Origin: Pantoea nemavictus
GTDB taxonomy: Bacteria > Pseudomonadota > Gammaproteobacteria > Enterobacterales > Enterobacteriaceae
DNA length: 64,000 nt
Assembly (NCBI RefSeq): GCF_037479095.1
Contig: NZ_JBBGZW010000001.1
Coordinates: 1,302,001-1,366,000 of the forward strand
Direction: 5' to 3'
In this document: one piece after another, positions 17,910-26,963 of the stretch
How positions within the stretch are numbered: position 1 is the stretch's first letter
Layout: the number at the start of each line of letters is the position of its first letter
Notes under the pieces: generated by a model
What the model was told of the DNA's origin: nothing
Seen by the model: the letters and a program-made list of their open reading frames with translations, nothing else
Database searches by the model: none
Translations under genes and position numbers: made by a program

Positions 17910-20900
17910 GTGGGCAAACGCATTCTAAGCATGATTTTTCTATTGGGCTTTTCCCTCTCTGCCTGGAGTGCATCCCCGCTCAATTTCACACCGCGTTATG
18001 GCTTAGTGGCGCCGGAAGTCACCCTGAATCCTGCCAGTCAGCAATGGCAAACGCGCCATAAGGTGTTACGCGTTGGCATCTGGAGCCACTCGTTGCCGCC
18101 CTATTCGGTTGAGCTGGAAAAAGATGCCTTCGAAGGCTTATCGGCCGACTATCTCGCCATCATCGCCAAAACACTGAACCTGCCGGTAGAGATCAAAAAA
18201 TTCGATAGCCGCTTAGAGCTGGTTGATGCACTGAATAATCAGCAAGTCGATTTAATTCCTTACTACCCGCAGTCCGCCAATCACCAGACCAAACTGGCGC
18301 TCAGCATTCCCTATTCGCTGGCGCAAAGTGTGTTGATTAGCCGTCGCCAGGCAAAGTTTGATCGCGAGTTGAAAGATAGCCGCTATCAGCTGATGTACTA
18401 CGGCGATGACGAACTGAAAGCGCTGCTGCACCAGCGCTATCCGCGGGCGACGTTAATCCCCGCCTCGCCCCCGTTGTGGGCCTACACCGATACCGCCTTT
18501 AAACAAGACGCGGTGTTCTGGAGCAATTCCGCTACCCAGCGCTATTTGTCACAGCGCGGCCTGCAGAACATCATCGAAGCACACAGCACGCCGTATACCA
18601 ATGATGTCGACGCGCGCTTTGCCACCCGCGCCGGCAACGAAGCGCTGATCGCCGCGATCAACGAAATCCTGATCAATATCCCGCTGCGCAATGCGGTACA
18701 AATCGCCGAAGCCTGGGGGCTGGATTATCAATCCGTAGTGAAAAATCATCCGCTGGATCTGACTGAAGCAGAAGCCCGCTGGCTGGCGCAGCATCGCGAT
18801 ATCACCGTCAAATACGATCCCATGCATCTGCCTTTCACCTTTCTTGATGAAAAGCAGCGCGTGGCGGGCTTGAGCGTCGATCTGCTGAAACTGATCTCGC
18901 AGCGTACCGGCATCCGTTTTCACTACCAGCCGATGCAAGGCCTGGCCAACATGCGCGATGCGCTGGTTAATCAGCGGGATTCATTGATTGTGGTCAGCGA
19001 TGCCGCCTCGCAGCAAAGCCAGCACATCAGCTACACCCGCTCTTATATCTATTCTCCCTGGGTGGTGATGACCCGCAGCGACAGCCATTGGCGCAGCTTT
19101 GATGAGATGGCGGGCAAACGTATTGGCATTTATGAGCGCTCTTACTATCGCTTTGACCTGCGTCGTCGCTGGCCAGAGATCGATTTCAATGAAAACGCCG
19201 TCTCGATTGATTCACTCGGGCAACTGCAGGAGAAGCAGGTAGACGGCTTTATCGTGCCGTATGAGTCGGCGCAGTATCTACTCAACAATCACTTTAACGA
19301 TCGCTTCAAAGTGGCATTTGTGGCGCCATTGCCGATGTTTCGCATGGCGATGGCCACCAACGCGGCGGATGAGCACTTGATTGCCATCCTCAATAAAGCG
19401 CTGTCCGATATTCCCCAACCCACGCTGCAGTCGCTGATGGAGCGCTGGATTAAATACACGCCGCCGGCCACCAGCACCTCGTGGCAAAGCTATCGCAGCT
19501 ACATATTACGCATTGTCGCGATAACGGGTGCTTGCCTGCTGTTTTTCCTGTGGCGCAACCATTTACTCAAATCTTCGCTGGCGAAACAGCGTCAGCACGA
19601 GCGGGAAATCAGCAACCAGCTGCATTACATCGAAACGCTGCTGGATGATGTACGTAAAGCGAAACGAGCGGCGCTGCGTGCCAGCGAAGCCAAAAGTACC
19701 TTCCTTTCGCACATGAGCCATGAAATCCGCACGCCGCTCGCCGCCCTGATTGGCCTGCTGGAGATCGAACATTTGGGTCAAAGCGATCAACAGCAAAGGC
19801 AGAAGAATATCGATCTGGCGTGGCAATCCTCGCGTTCACTGCTGTCGCTGGTGGGCGATATTCTCGACCTGGCGAAAATCGAATCCGGCCACTTCAGCAT
19901 CCGCCTGATGCCAATGTCCTTGAGCGATGTGGTGTACGACACCGAAGCGCTGTTCCGCCAGGTTGCGCACAATAAAGGCCTGGCACTCAAGGTGATGCTG
20001 GAGATCGATCAGGATTGCGTGCTGTTCGATGCGGTGGCGCTAAAGCAGATTCTGGCGAACCTGGTGAGTAATGCCATTAAGTTTACCGCGCAGGGCGAAG
20101 TGGAAGTGGCGCTGTATCAGGCTGATATCAGCAAACCCGAGTACGTGCTGGAAGTGTGTGACAGCGGCGTTGGTCTCACGCCAGAACAGCAGCAGGCGAT
20201 TTTCGAACCCTTTATTCAGGTCGATCAGGGTACGAATCGCGTGAGCGGTACTGGACTTGGACTGAATATCTGTCGCCGCCTGGCGGTAATGCTGGGCACC
20301 GAGCTGCACGTGGAGAGCGAACCCGATGCCGGCAGCGTCTTTATGCTGCGTTTCACCGCTCAACCCACCACGATAACTGCAGCCGAGGCAGAAACGCCGC
20401 AGGTGGATTCGAGCGCTCAGGTTGCCCTGCGCATGCTGATTGTGGATGACAACGCCACCAACCGCATGCTGCTGTCCCAGCAGCTGCGTTACGCCGGACA
20501 TCATGTGCTGGTGGCCGACGGCGGCGAAGCGGCGCTGGCCCTGTGGCGCGAACATGAACTCGATCGGGTGATCACCGACTGCAACATGCCCGGCATGGAT
20601 GGCTTCGCCTTTACGCGTCAGCTGCGCGCCGAGGAGAAATTACTCAATCGTCGTGCCGTGCCGGTTTACGGCCTGACGGCGATGGCGGAGGAGCGCGTCG
20701 CGCAACTCGCTACCCAAGCCGGTATGAATGGCTGCCTGTTTAAACCGCTGGAGCGTACGCAACTGCTGCAGGTGGTGACGGGCGCGCCAACGCATCAACC
20801 CCGCCATGACACCTTGTTGACGCTGGAAAATCTGGCGGCCAACGATCCGCAAGCCTGGCGCGATCTGGTGATCACCGCCCAGCAGCAAAATGCGCGCGAC

Positions 20901-21161
20901 CTCGCTCAGTTACAGCAAGCAGTAGAAGAAGAGGATTTCGCCAGCGCGCGTCATGCCGCACATCAACTGCTCGGCAGCGCCAAACTGTTACATGCCGAAG
21001 CCCTACAGCACAGCTGCTACGCCAGCGAACAGGCAGCAGAACAACACGACAGTGCGCAACTACAACACCATCTGCCCGCGGTTGTCACCGCAGTGGCAGA
21101 GCTGAATACGTTGTTCCAGCGCGCATTAGAAAACAATGACAATGAAGAGGTGAACTCATGA
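17910..21161 (+). CDS. BvgS/EvgS-type hybrid sensor histidine kinase
   Basis: 1083 residues. A signal peptide (1-22) is followed by two periplasmic SBP_bac_3-like domains (about 45-265 and 285-515), one membrane helix (about 530-550), a short coil, HisKA with FLSHMSHEIRTPLA (phospho-His near 605), HATPase with SNAIKFT and GTGLGLNICRRL, a receiver with VDDNATNR and Asp near 889 (VITDCNMPGMDGF), and an HPt domain (AAHQLLGSAKLL, His near 1018). This is the four-step phosphorelay of EvgS/BvgS. GTG 17910 is chosen because it keeps the signal peptide; ATG 17931 is an alternative. It overlaps the next gene by four bases. Confidence 0.9.
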   Translation: MGKRILSMIFLLGFSLSAWSASPLNFTPRYGLVAPEVTLNPASQQWQTRHKVLRVGIWSHSLPPYSVELEKDAFEGLSADYLAIIAKTLNLPVEIKKFDSRLELVDALNNQQVDLIPYYPQSANHQTKLALSIPYSLAQSVLISRRQAKFDRELKDSRYQLMYYGDDELKALLHQRYPRATLIPASPPLWAYTDTAFKQDAVFWSNSATQRYLSQRGLQNIIEAHSTPYTNDVDARFATRAGNEALIAAINEILINIPLRNAVQIAEAWGLDYQSVVKNHPLDLTEAEARWLAQHRDITVKYDPMHLPFTFLDEKQRVAGLSVDLLKLISQRTGIRFHYQPMQGLANMRDALVNQRDSLIVVSDAASQQSQHISYTRSYIYSPWVVMTRSDSHWRSFDEMAGKRIGIYERSYYRFDLRRRWPEIDFNENAVSIDSLGQLQEKQVDGFIVPYESAQYLLNNHFNDRFKVAFVAPLPMFRMAMATNAADEHLIAILNKALSDIPQPTLQSLMERWIKYTPPATSTSWQSYRSYILRIVAITGACLLFFLWRNHLLKSSLAKQRQHEREISNQLHYIETLLDDVRKAKRAALRASEAKSTFLSHMSHEIRTPLAALIGLLEIEHLGQSDQQQRQKNIDLAWQSSRSLLSLVGDILDLAKIESGHFSIRLMPMSLSDVVYDTEALFRQVAHNKGLALKVMLEIDQDCVLFDAVALKQILANLVSNAIKFTAQGEVEVALYQADISKPEYVLEVCDSGVGLTPEQQQAIFEPFIQVDQGTNRVSGTGLGLNICRRLAVMLGTELHVESEPDAGSVFMLRFTAQPTTITAAEAETPQVDSSAQVALRMLIVDDNATNRMLLSQQLRYAGHHVLVADGGEAALALWREHELDRVITDCNMPGMDGFAFTRQLRAEEKLLNRRAVPVYGLTAMAEERVAQLATQAGMNGCLFKPLERTQLLQVVTGAPTHQPRHDTLLTLENLAANDPQAWRDLVITAQQQNARDLAQLQQAVEEEDFASARHAAHQLLGSAKLLHAEALQHSCYASEQAAEQHDSAQLQHHLPAVVTAVAELNTLFQRALENNDNEEVNS

Positions 21162-21862
21162 AAGAAGGTGCAATCTGGCAGGTGGCGGTTTTAGACGATC
21201 ATCCGCTGATCGGTAAAGCCATTCAGTATCGTCTGGCGCAGGAGGCCGATCTGGACCTGGCGGGTGCTTTCTCCCAGCGCCAGCAGCTGATGGCGTTTTT
21301 GCAGCGCCATACGGTTGATGTGCTGGTGCTTGACTACATGCTCGGCGAGGACGAGCTCGACGGCCTGCAGATGGTTAAACAACTGCGCGTGCGCTATCCC
21401 GAACTGAAAATTCTGGTCTCCTCGGCGGTGGAGAAACCGGCCATCGTGCAGCTGCTGCTGAAAGCCGGCGTGCACGGCTTTGTCGGTAAAAGTGAAGACC
21501 AGGAAGTGTTGATTACTGCGCTGCATCAGGTGTGTCGCAACAAGCGTTTTCTCACCGCAGATATGTTGATGGAGATGGATAAGTTCCACGAAAGCGATCG
21601 CGAAATGCATGATTACCTGCTGCCGCGCCAGATGGGTGATGAGATCACGCTGATCTTGCGCGAGCTGAGCCCTCGTGAACTCGAAGTGATCCGCTGCTAT
21701 CTGGATGGCTTAAGCGTCACGCAGATCGCAGTCAAATATGCGCGCAGTCGCAAAACCATCAGCGGACAAAAACAGACCGCGCTGCGCAAATTAGGCTTAC
21801 GATCCGATCTGGAGTTGTTCAAATACAAAGATCATTTCAATGATCTGGTGGTGCAGCATTAA
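21158..21862 (+). CDS. LuxR/NarL-type response regulator, partner of the hybrid kinase
   Basis: 234 residues. The receiver (LDDHPLIGKAI, phospho-Asp in VLVLDYMLGEDELDG, SSA, GFVGKSE) is followed by a LuxR-type helix-turn-helix (LSPRELEVIRCYLDGLSVTQIAVKYARSRKTISGQKQTALRKLG). The ATGA overlap with the kinase makes co-translation and partnership likely, as for EvgA/EvgS. The regulon is unknown. Confidence 0.92.
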   Translation: MKEGAIWQVAVLDDHPLIGKAIQYRLAQEADLDLAGAFSQRQQLMAFLQRHTVDVLVLDYMLGEDELDGLQMVKQLRVRYPELKILVSSAVEKPAIVQLLLKAGVHGFVGKSEDQEVLITALHQVCRNKRFLTADMLMEMDKFHESDREMHDYLLPRQMGDEITLILRELSPRELEVIRCYLDGLSVTQIAVKYARSRKTISGQKQTALRKLGLRSDLELFKYKDHFNDLVVQH

Positions 21863-21993
21863 GGCTCTACCGGCGGGGATAAAGTGTGTTCTGTGACGCG
21901 GATCAAGGCATATTCCATGCGTCACGCTGTCATGATGTTTACTAGAATGGTAGTTTATCAGTTATCACAGACACGATAACGGTGGATGACATT

Positions 21994-23058
21994 ATGCAAC
22001 TGACAATGCGTTGGTTTGGTCCGAAAGAAGATAAAGTTTCGCTGGAATATATTCGCCAGGTGCCGGGCGTACGCGGCGTGGTTGGCGCACTGTACGACGT
22101 GCCGGTGGGTGAAACCTGGCCGGTCGATAAGATCAACGCGCTGGTTGAGCAGGTGCATGCCGCCGGATTAACCGTCGAAGTGATCGAAAGCGTTAACATT
22201 CACGACGATATCAAAATTGGCCTGCCGAGCCGCGATCGCTATATCGAAAATTATAAGCAGAGCATCCGCAACCTGGCGGACGCCGGCGTAAAAGTGATCT
22301 GCTACAACTTCATGCCGGTGTTCGACTGGATGAAGACCGATATGAACTACGTGCTGCCAGACGGCTCGCTCACCATGGCTTTCGAGAAGAAAGGCATTGA
22401 TAAGAGCCTCGATGAAGTGGTGCAGGAAGTGTTAGGCAACTCAAACGGTTTCGCCCTGCCGGGCTGGGAACCTGAGCGTCTGGCGAAAGTACAGGATCTG
22501 TTTGCGCAATATAAAGATGTGGATGACAACAAGCTGCGTGAAAACCTCGCTTACTTCCTGCAAGCGGTGATCCCGGTGTGTGAAGAGGTTGGCGTGAAGA
22601 TGGCGATTCATCCGGACGATCCACCGTATTCGATCTTCGGCCTGCCGCGCGTGGTGAAAAACCGCGACGATCTCGACTGGATCTGTAACGTGGTGGATTC
22701 TGAAGCCAACGGCATAACGCTGTGCACCGGATCGATAGCGGAAGATCCGAACAATGATGTCTACGCCATTCTGGCTGAGTTCTCGCGCCGCAAACGTATT
22801 CCGTTTGCCCATGTGCGCAACATCAAGATTATTCAGGACAAAGATTTCTACGAGTGCGCGCACCCAACCGAGTATGGCTCGCTGGATATGTATAAAGTGC
22901 TGCAGTCGATGCATGACAACGGTTTCGATGGCTACATTCGCTCGGATCACGGCCGCTTTATCTGGGGTGAAACCGGACGTCCCGGTTATGGTTTATACGA
23001 CCGCGCGCTGGGCACCACCTATTTGCTGGGACTGTGGGAAGCGCTGGGTAAGCGCTGA
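21994..23058 (+). CDS. uxuA: mannonate dehydratase
   Basis: 354 residues. It converts D-mannonate to 2-keto-3-deoxygluconate in glucuronate breakdown. Family motifs include MRWFGPKEDKVSLEYIRQVPGV, VICYNFMPVFDW, AIHPDDPPYSIFGLPR, LCTGSIAEDP, FAHVRN and RSDHGR, covering the metal-binding His/Asp/Cys positions. The length is that of the shorter UxuA type rather than the 394 of E. coli. ATG 21994 follows GGTGGA; GTG 21982 is in frame but less likely. No other uronate genes lie nearby. Confidence 0.9.
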   Translation: MQLTMRWFGPKEDKVSLEYIRQVPGVRGVVGALYDVPVGETWPVDKINALVEQVHAAGLTVEVIESVNIHDDIKIGLPSRDRYIENYKQSIRNLADAGVKVICYNFMPVFDWMKTDMNYVLPDGSLTMAFEKKGIDKSLDEVVQEVLGNSNGFALPGWEPERLAKVQDLFAQYKDVDDNKLRENLAYFLQAVIPVCEEVGVKMAIHPDDPPYSIFGLPRVVKNRDDLDWICNVVDSEANGITLCTGSIAEDPNNDVYAILAEFSRRKRIPFAHVRNIKIIQDKDFYECAHPTEYGSLDMYKVLQSMHDNGFDGYIRSDHGRFIWGETGRPGYGLYDRALGTTYLLGLWEALGKR

Positions 23059-23073
23059 GTTTGGTGCGTTTTT

Positions 23074-23229
23074 CCCCTCACCCTAACCCTCTCCCGCCCG
23101 CGGGAGAGGGAACCGACCACGCCCCATCTAACCTTATCTAACTCCATCATTACACCAGCACCTCCCTCTTCTACGCGGATAAGGGCACTTTTTGCTCCCT
23201 CTCCCTGTGGGAGAGGGCTGGGGTGAGGG
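23074..23229. repeat. bipartite CCCTCTCCC intergenic repeat, copy 4
   Basis: Left arm CCCCTCACCCTAACCCTCTC then CCGCGGGAGAGGG; right arm CCCTCTCCC then GTGGGAGAGGGCTGGGGTGA, with a spacer of about 85 bases, the longest of the five copies. Confidence 0.8.
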
Positions 23230-23312
23230 CATCAGCACGCAGCAGGCTCTATTCGCAGCAAACTCCGCACATAGCACAACATAACTAACACCCCTTCCCC
23301 CGCTTACCGTTA

Positions 23313-23339
23313 AATATATACAGTTTAACTGTATATATT
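23313..23339. promoter_or_regulatory. 27-base palindromic operator candidate upstream of the SnoaL-like gene
   Basis: Twelve-base perfect arms (AATATATACAGT / ACTGTATATATT) around TTA, ending 16 bases before the start codon and overlapping the likely promoter. A MarR regulator is encoded convergently next door and may bind here. Confidence 0.6.
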
Positions 23340-23354
23340 CAGAGGGGAATCAGC

Positions 23355-23777
23355 ATGTCAGAACAGAACAAAGCCGTGGTGCGCCGCTTCAACCAGCAGG
23401 TGATTGCCGACGGCGATCGCCAGGCGTTCGAGCAACTCGTCGCAGAAAACTTTATCAACCGCTCCGCACCTGCCGGCGCGCCTAACGATCGCGAAAGCCT
23501 GTGGCACACTTTCGATCAGATCCTGCGCCCTGCTTTCTCAGAACTACAGGTGCAGATTGAGGATCAAATCGCCGAACGTGATTGGGTCACCACGCGTAAA
23601 ACTATTCGCGGCATACACAGCGGATCGCTGATGGGGATCGCACCCACCGGTCTAGCGGTGACGATCGCGGTGATCGATATGGTGCGGATCGAAGCGGGGA
23701 AATACGCCGAACATTGGGGCATGAACACGCTGCAGGCGGTGATCAATCAGCTGCGCAGCGCCAATTCGCCCGGCTAA
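23355..23777 (+). CDS. SnoaL-like / ester-cyclase family protein
   Basis: 140 residues of the NTF2-like SnoaL fold (VVRRFNQQVIADGDRQAFEQLVAENFINRSAP, RPAFSELQVQIEDQIAERDWVTTRKTIRGIHSG, IDMVRIEAGKYAEHWG). Members often appear as small stress-induced proteins of unknown reaction, so no activity is claimed. GAGGGGAA precedes ATG 23355. Its stop overlaps that of the convergent MarR gene by three bases. Confidence 0.8.
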   Translation: MSEQNKAVVRRFNQQVIADGDRQAFEQLVAENFINRSAPAGAPNDRESLWHTFDQILRPAFSELQVQIEDQIAERDWVTTRKTIRGIHSGSLMGIAPTGLAVTIAVIDMVRIEAGKYAEHWGMNTLQAVINQLRSANSPG

Positions 23778-24196
23778 AGCAGCTTGCGCAGCACAGCCAG
23801 ACCTTGCTGCAGATCGTCGCGATCGTGCTCGTTAAGCCGATCATCAATGCGCGCCGCAATCCACTCAGCGCGCTGTTGACGTGCGGCGGCCAAAGCAGCG
23901 CGTGCCCGATCGCTCAGCACAATCACCTGGGCCCGCGCGTCCAGCGCACTTTTTTGCCGCAGCACCAAATCCTGTGACTCCAGCTCGTTAATCACCAGAC
24001 GCATACTTTGATGCTTCACGCCGCGCAGTCGCGCGAGGTCCGCGATGGAGAGCGCCTGATGGCTGTCGAGCAGATCGAGGGTTTCATATTGCGACGTGCG
24101 TACGGTCGCCGTGGCAACACGCACATTACGCACCAGATGACTGACAAGCTGGCGGAGTTCTTCCGCCAGCTGCTGGGTTGAGGTTTCAGTGGTCAA
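23774..24196 (-). CDS. MarR-family regulator
   Basis: About 140 residues: an alpha-helical dimer arm, then a winged helix (LDLLDSHQALSIADLARLRGVKHQSMRLVINELESQDLVLRQKSALDARAQVIVLSDRARAAL). I start at TTG 24196, preceded by GGAA. The upstream ATG at 24229 overlaps a perfect minus-strand TATAAT and has no ribosome site. It lies 58 bases after the FabF-like gene on the same strand. The palindrome at 23313 is a candidate target. Confidence 0.82.
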   Translation of the reverse strand: MTTETSTQQLAEELRQLVSHLVRNVRVATATVRTSQYETLDLLDSHQALSIADLARLRGVKHQSMRLVINELESQDLVLRQKSALDARAQVIVLSDRARAALAAARQQRAEWIAARIDDRLNEHDRDDLQQGLAVLRKLL

Positions 24197-24254
24197 GTTG
24201 GCGATTCCGGCAAAATATCTTCGCCCCATTATAGGGAATCGCGATAAATCTGCG

Positions 24255-25520
24255 CTAGCGCCAGGCTTTAAACAGCAAACTGGCATTCACCCCGCCGAAA
24301 CCAAAGCCGTTGGATAATGCATAGGTCATCGCCGTCGGCTGTGCGGTCAACGCCACCAAATTCAGCCCTGCCGCCGCTTCATCCGGATGTTGCAGGTTCA
24401 GGGTTGGCGGGGCAATTTGGTCACGCAGCGCCAGAATCGAAAAGATCGCTTCCACGCCGCCCGCCGCACCCAGCAGATGCCCGGTGGCCGATTTCGTTGA
24501 GGTGATTGCCACCTGGCTGCCGGCAAACAGTGCAGCGATCGCCGCCAGCTCACCCTTATCACCCACCGGCGTCGAGGTGGCATGCGCATTAATATGCTGC
24601 ACCTCAGCAGGGGAAATCCCGGCCTGCGCCAGCGCGGTTTCCATCGCCCGGCGCGCTCCTTCGCCATTTTCCGGCCCGGCGGTGAGATGGTAAGCATCCG
24701 CGCTGGTGCCGTAACCCACCAGCTCCGCCAGCGGCGTGGCGCCGCGCGCCTGGGCATGTTCCAGCGATTCAATCACCAGCAAACCCGCGCCTTCGCCCAT
24801 CACAAAGCCGTCACGGTCACGATCAAACGGGCGCGAAGCCTGCTCAGGACGATCGTTAAAACCGCCCGACATCGCCTTCGCCGCGGCAAATCCCGCCAGG
24901 CTAACGCGATGGATCGCCGCTTCAGCGCCGCCACACAGCGCAATATCCGCTTCGCCGCTGCGGATCAGTCGTGCCGCATCGCCAATCGCCTGCGCCCCGG
25001 CCGCACAGGCGGTCACCGGTGCGCCAATCGGCCCGCGAAAACCATGTGCAATCGAGACGTGTCCCGCCGCGAGGTTGGCGAGAAACGAAGGAATGGTAAA
25101 CGGCGACAGCCGACGCGGCCCACGCGCAGCGGTGGTTTCTACCGCGTTGGCGATTTCGTTAAAGCCGCCGATGCCGGTGGCGATCACCGTGGCGGTGCGC
25201 TGCTGCTGCGTCACATCCTGCGGCGACCAGTTGGCCTGCGCCAGCGCTTCATGGGCGGCCACCAGCGCGAACTCGATAAAGCGATCCATTTTCTTACGAT
25301 CTTTGGCGGCAATGATGCCGTCGGGATTAAAGCCGTGCTGCGCATCCTGCTCCAGCGTTGGCACCTGCCCCGCCACTTTGCAGGCGATATCCTGCACCAT
25401 CTCTGGCGGTAGGGCGCTGATGCCCGATTTTCCCGCCAGCAGCGATTGCCACACCGCCTCCGTGCCGCAGCCAAGCGGCGAGACCAGCCCCATGCCGGTG
25501 ATTACAATACGTTTGCTCAT
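24255..25520 (-). CDS. stand-alone FabF-like beta-ketoacyl-ACP synthase
   Basis: 421 residues of KAS II type. The Cys-His-His triad is intact: VTACAAGAQA, NAHATSTPVGD and KSATGHLLGAAGG. AAAGGAG precedes ATG 25520. No acpP, fabG or fabD is adjacent, so this is an accessory paralogue rather than the housekeeping fabF. It may serve a special acyl chain or replace KAS function under stress. HxlR lies 30 bases upstream on the same strand. Confidence 0.88.
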   Translation of the reverse strand: MSKRIVITGMGLVSPLGCGTEAVWQSLLAGKSGISALPPEMVQDIACKVAGQVPTLEQDAQHGFNPDGIIAAKDRKKMDRFIEFALVAAHEALAQANWSPQDVTQQQRTATVIATGIGGFNEIANAVETTAARGPRRLSPFTIPSFLANLAAGHVSIAHGFRGPIGAPVTACAAGAQAIGDAARLIRSGEADIALCGGAEAAIHRVSLAGFAAAKAMSGGFNDRPEQASRPFDRDRDGFVMGEGAGLLVIESLEHAQARGATPLAELVGYGTSADAYHLTAGPENGEGARRAMETALAQAGISPAEVQHINAHATSTPVGDKGELAAIAALFAGSQVAITSTKSATGHLLGAAGGVEAIFSILALRDQIAPPTLNLQHPDEAAAGLNLVALTAQPTAMTYALSNGFGFGGVNASLLFKAWR

Positions 25521-25550
25521 AAATAACTCCTTTAAACCGCCGGCTTTACA

Positions 25551-26081
25551 TCAAAGAACCGGCGGTGCGAATTTCACTGCGTTGTCTCCAGCGCGTTTTT
25601 TCTGCAGATAGTCATGGCGATAGTGCATCATCGGCACCGCCGCCGGGCCGGGTACCATCTGATATTTGTCCAGGCTAAGCGGCTGACCATTTTCGCTATC
25701 GACCAGTTGCATCTTCACCGGACGCTGAGTGGCGGTTTCCACCAGCTGCATCTGGCGACCTTCCGGCGAAAAGTGCGTACTGCCCCACTCCGTCAGCGCC
25801 AGAATCACGCCGCGAAAATCGCGTCCGATTGGCGTGAGATGATATTCGTAGCGCGCCGGACTGGTGCTGTAACACACCTTCTGTAGCAGGCCATCCTCCA
25901 CCAGCTCTTTTAGCCGACGCGACAGAATGTTGGGGGCCACGCCGCTGCTTTTCTGGAACTCATCGAAGCGGGTAAAACCGGCCAGCGCATCACGCATGAT
26001 CAGCATGCTCCAGCCATCGCCGATACGGCCGAGGCTGCGCGCGACCGGACAAGGCATGTTGCAAAGCGGTTGGTTTTTCAA
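25551..26081 (-). CDS. HxlR-family regulator upstream of the FabF-like gene
   Basis: 176 residues. The HxlR winged helix occupies the first 110 (CPVARSLGRIGDGWSMLIMRDALAGFTRFDEFQKSSGVAPNILSRRLKELVEDGLLQKV, YHLTPIGRDF). A further 65 residues (LVETATQRPVKMQLVDSENG...) form an extension seen in longer HxlR members. Start TTG 26081 with GGAT eight bases upstream. A 35-base perfect palindrome lies 48 bases upstream, suggesting autoregulation of the HxlR-FabF unit. Confidence 0.85.
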   Translation of the reverse strand: MKNQPLCNMPCPVARSLGRIGDGWSMLIMRDALAGFTRFDEFQKSSGVAPNILSRRLKELVEDGLLQKVCYSTSPARYEYHLTPIGRDFRGVILALTEWGSTHFSPEGRQMQLVETATQRPVKMQLVDSENGQPLSLDKYQMVPGPAAVPMMHYRHDYLQKKRAGDNAVKFAPPVL

Positions 26082-26128
26082 GGCTGGATATCCGACATTG
26101 TTTTGGTGTCGAATACTGTTACAGAGTG

Positions 26129-26163
26129 ACTTTCATTTTGCAAGTGACTTGCAAAATGAAAGT
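26129..26163. promoter_or_regulatory. 35-base perfect palindrome, candidate HxlR operator
   Basis: ACTTTCATTTTGCAAG-TGA-CTTGCAAAATGAAAGT: 16-base perfect arms around three bases. No T run follows on either strand and it sits in the HxlR promoter region, so it is more likely an operator than a terminator. Confidence 0.65.
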
Positions 26164-26184
26164 TATGATGGGGTATGCTTATTT

Positions 26185-26246
26185 GCGCAATAAATTGCGC
26201 CGCTACGGGTCGGTGCACTTGCTCGTAGCGGCGCGATTTATCGCGC
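26185..26246. repeat. REP-like palindromic pair
   Basis: Two inverted copies of the GCGGCGCGATTTATCGCGC-type unit with an 18-base spacer, between the HxlR gene and the end of the ABC transporter operon. Confidence 0.75.
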
Positions 26247-26255
26247 GATTTTTCA

Positions 26256-26948
26256 TTAGGTCCGCACCCGCAGCGCCGCCTCAATCTTGTCGGCAATCTT
26301 AGTCACCACATACGCAATCACCATGTAGAACACCACCGCAATCAGGAAGGCTTCGAGGTAGTAGAAATTCAGCGCTGCGGTCAATTGCGCCTGAGCGAAG
26401 ATATCCACCACTTCAATGGCAAACGCCAGCGACAACGCTTTCATGATCACCATAAAGGCGTTCGCCAGATCGGGGATCGCCGCCACAATAATCTGCGGAA
26501 ACATTACCCGACGGAACAGCTGGCCGCCGCTGTAGCCCAGCGACAGTGCAGCGTCAGATTGGCCGCTATCAAACGAATTGAGCGCGCCCTTCCACACTTC
26601 CGCCTGGAACGCCGCTACGCAGGCGCTCAGCGCGACGATAATGATCACCCAGTTCGGCAGCGAGTGGGCATTCACTTCCACGCCAAACAGGGTGGCGACA
26701 TAGTGCAGCGCCGGCGGCAAACCGTAATAGGCGAGGAAAATTACCACCACCATCGGCACGCCTTTAAAGGCGATCTTGTACGCGATCACCAGCTGGCGCA
26801 GCACGGGAATGCGGCGATGCTCCACAAAGGCGAACAGCCCGCCGAGCAGCGTCGAGCAGATAAACACCGTCACTGCCATCAGCAGCGTAACCGGCACCGC
26901 ATCGAGAATGCTCCAGAAGTCCGGCAGCAAAACCTCAAGATCAAACAT
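26256..26948 (-). CDS. polar amino acid ABC transporter permease
   Basis: 230 residues, polytopic HisM/GlnP-type permease with the ATPase-contact loop (CVAAFQAEVWKGALNSFDSGQSDAALSLGYSGGQLFRRVMFPQIIVAAIPDLANAF). It is the last gene of the seven-gene minus-strand operon, 15 bases after the other permease. It probably forms a heterodimeric channel with that permease. Confidence 0.88.
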   Translation of the reverse strand: MFDLEVLLPDFWSILDAVPVTLLMAVTVFICSTLLGGLFAFVEHRRIPVLRQLVIAYKIAFKGVPMVVVIFLAYYGLPPALHYVATLFGVEVNAHSLPNWVIIIVALSACVAAFQAEVWKGALNSFDSGQSDAALSLGYSGGQLFRRVMFPQIIVAAIPDLANAFMVIMKALSLAFAIEVVDIFAQAQLTAALNFYYLEAFLIAVVFYMVIAYVVTKIADKIEAALRVRT

Positions 26949-26963
26949 GGTTGCTCCCCCTTA

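Noticed and set aside
24197..24286. N-terminal extension of the MarR protein to 24286 or 24229
   Set aside because: It overlaps the FabF-like gene end or a perfect TATAAT and has no ribosome site; TTG 24196 fits better.
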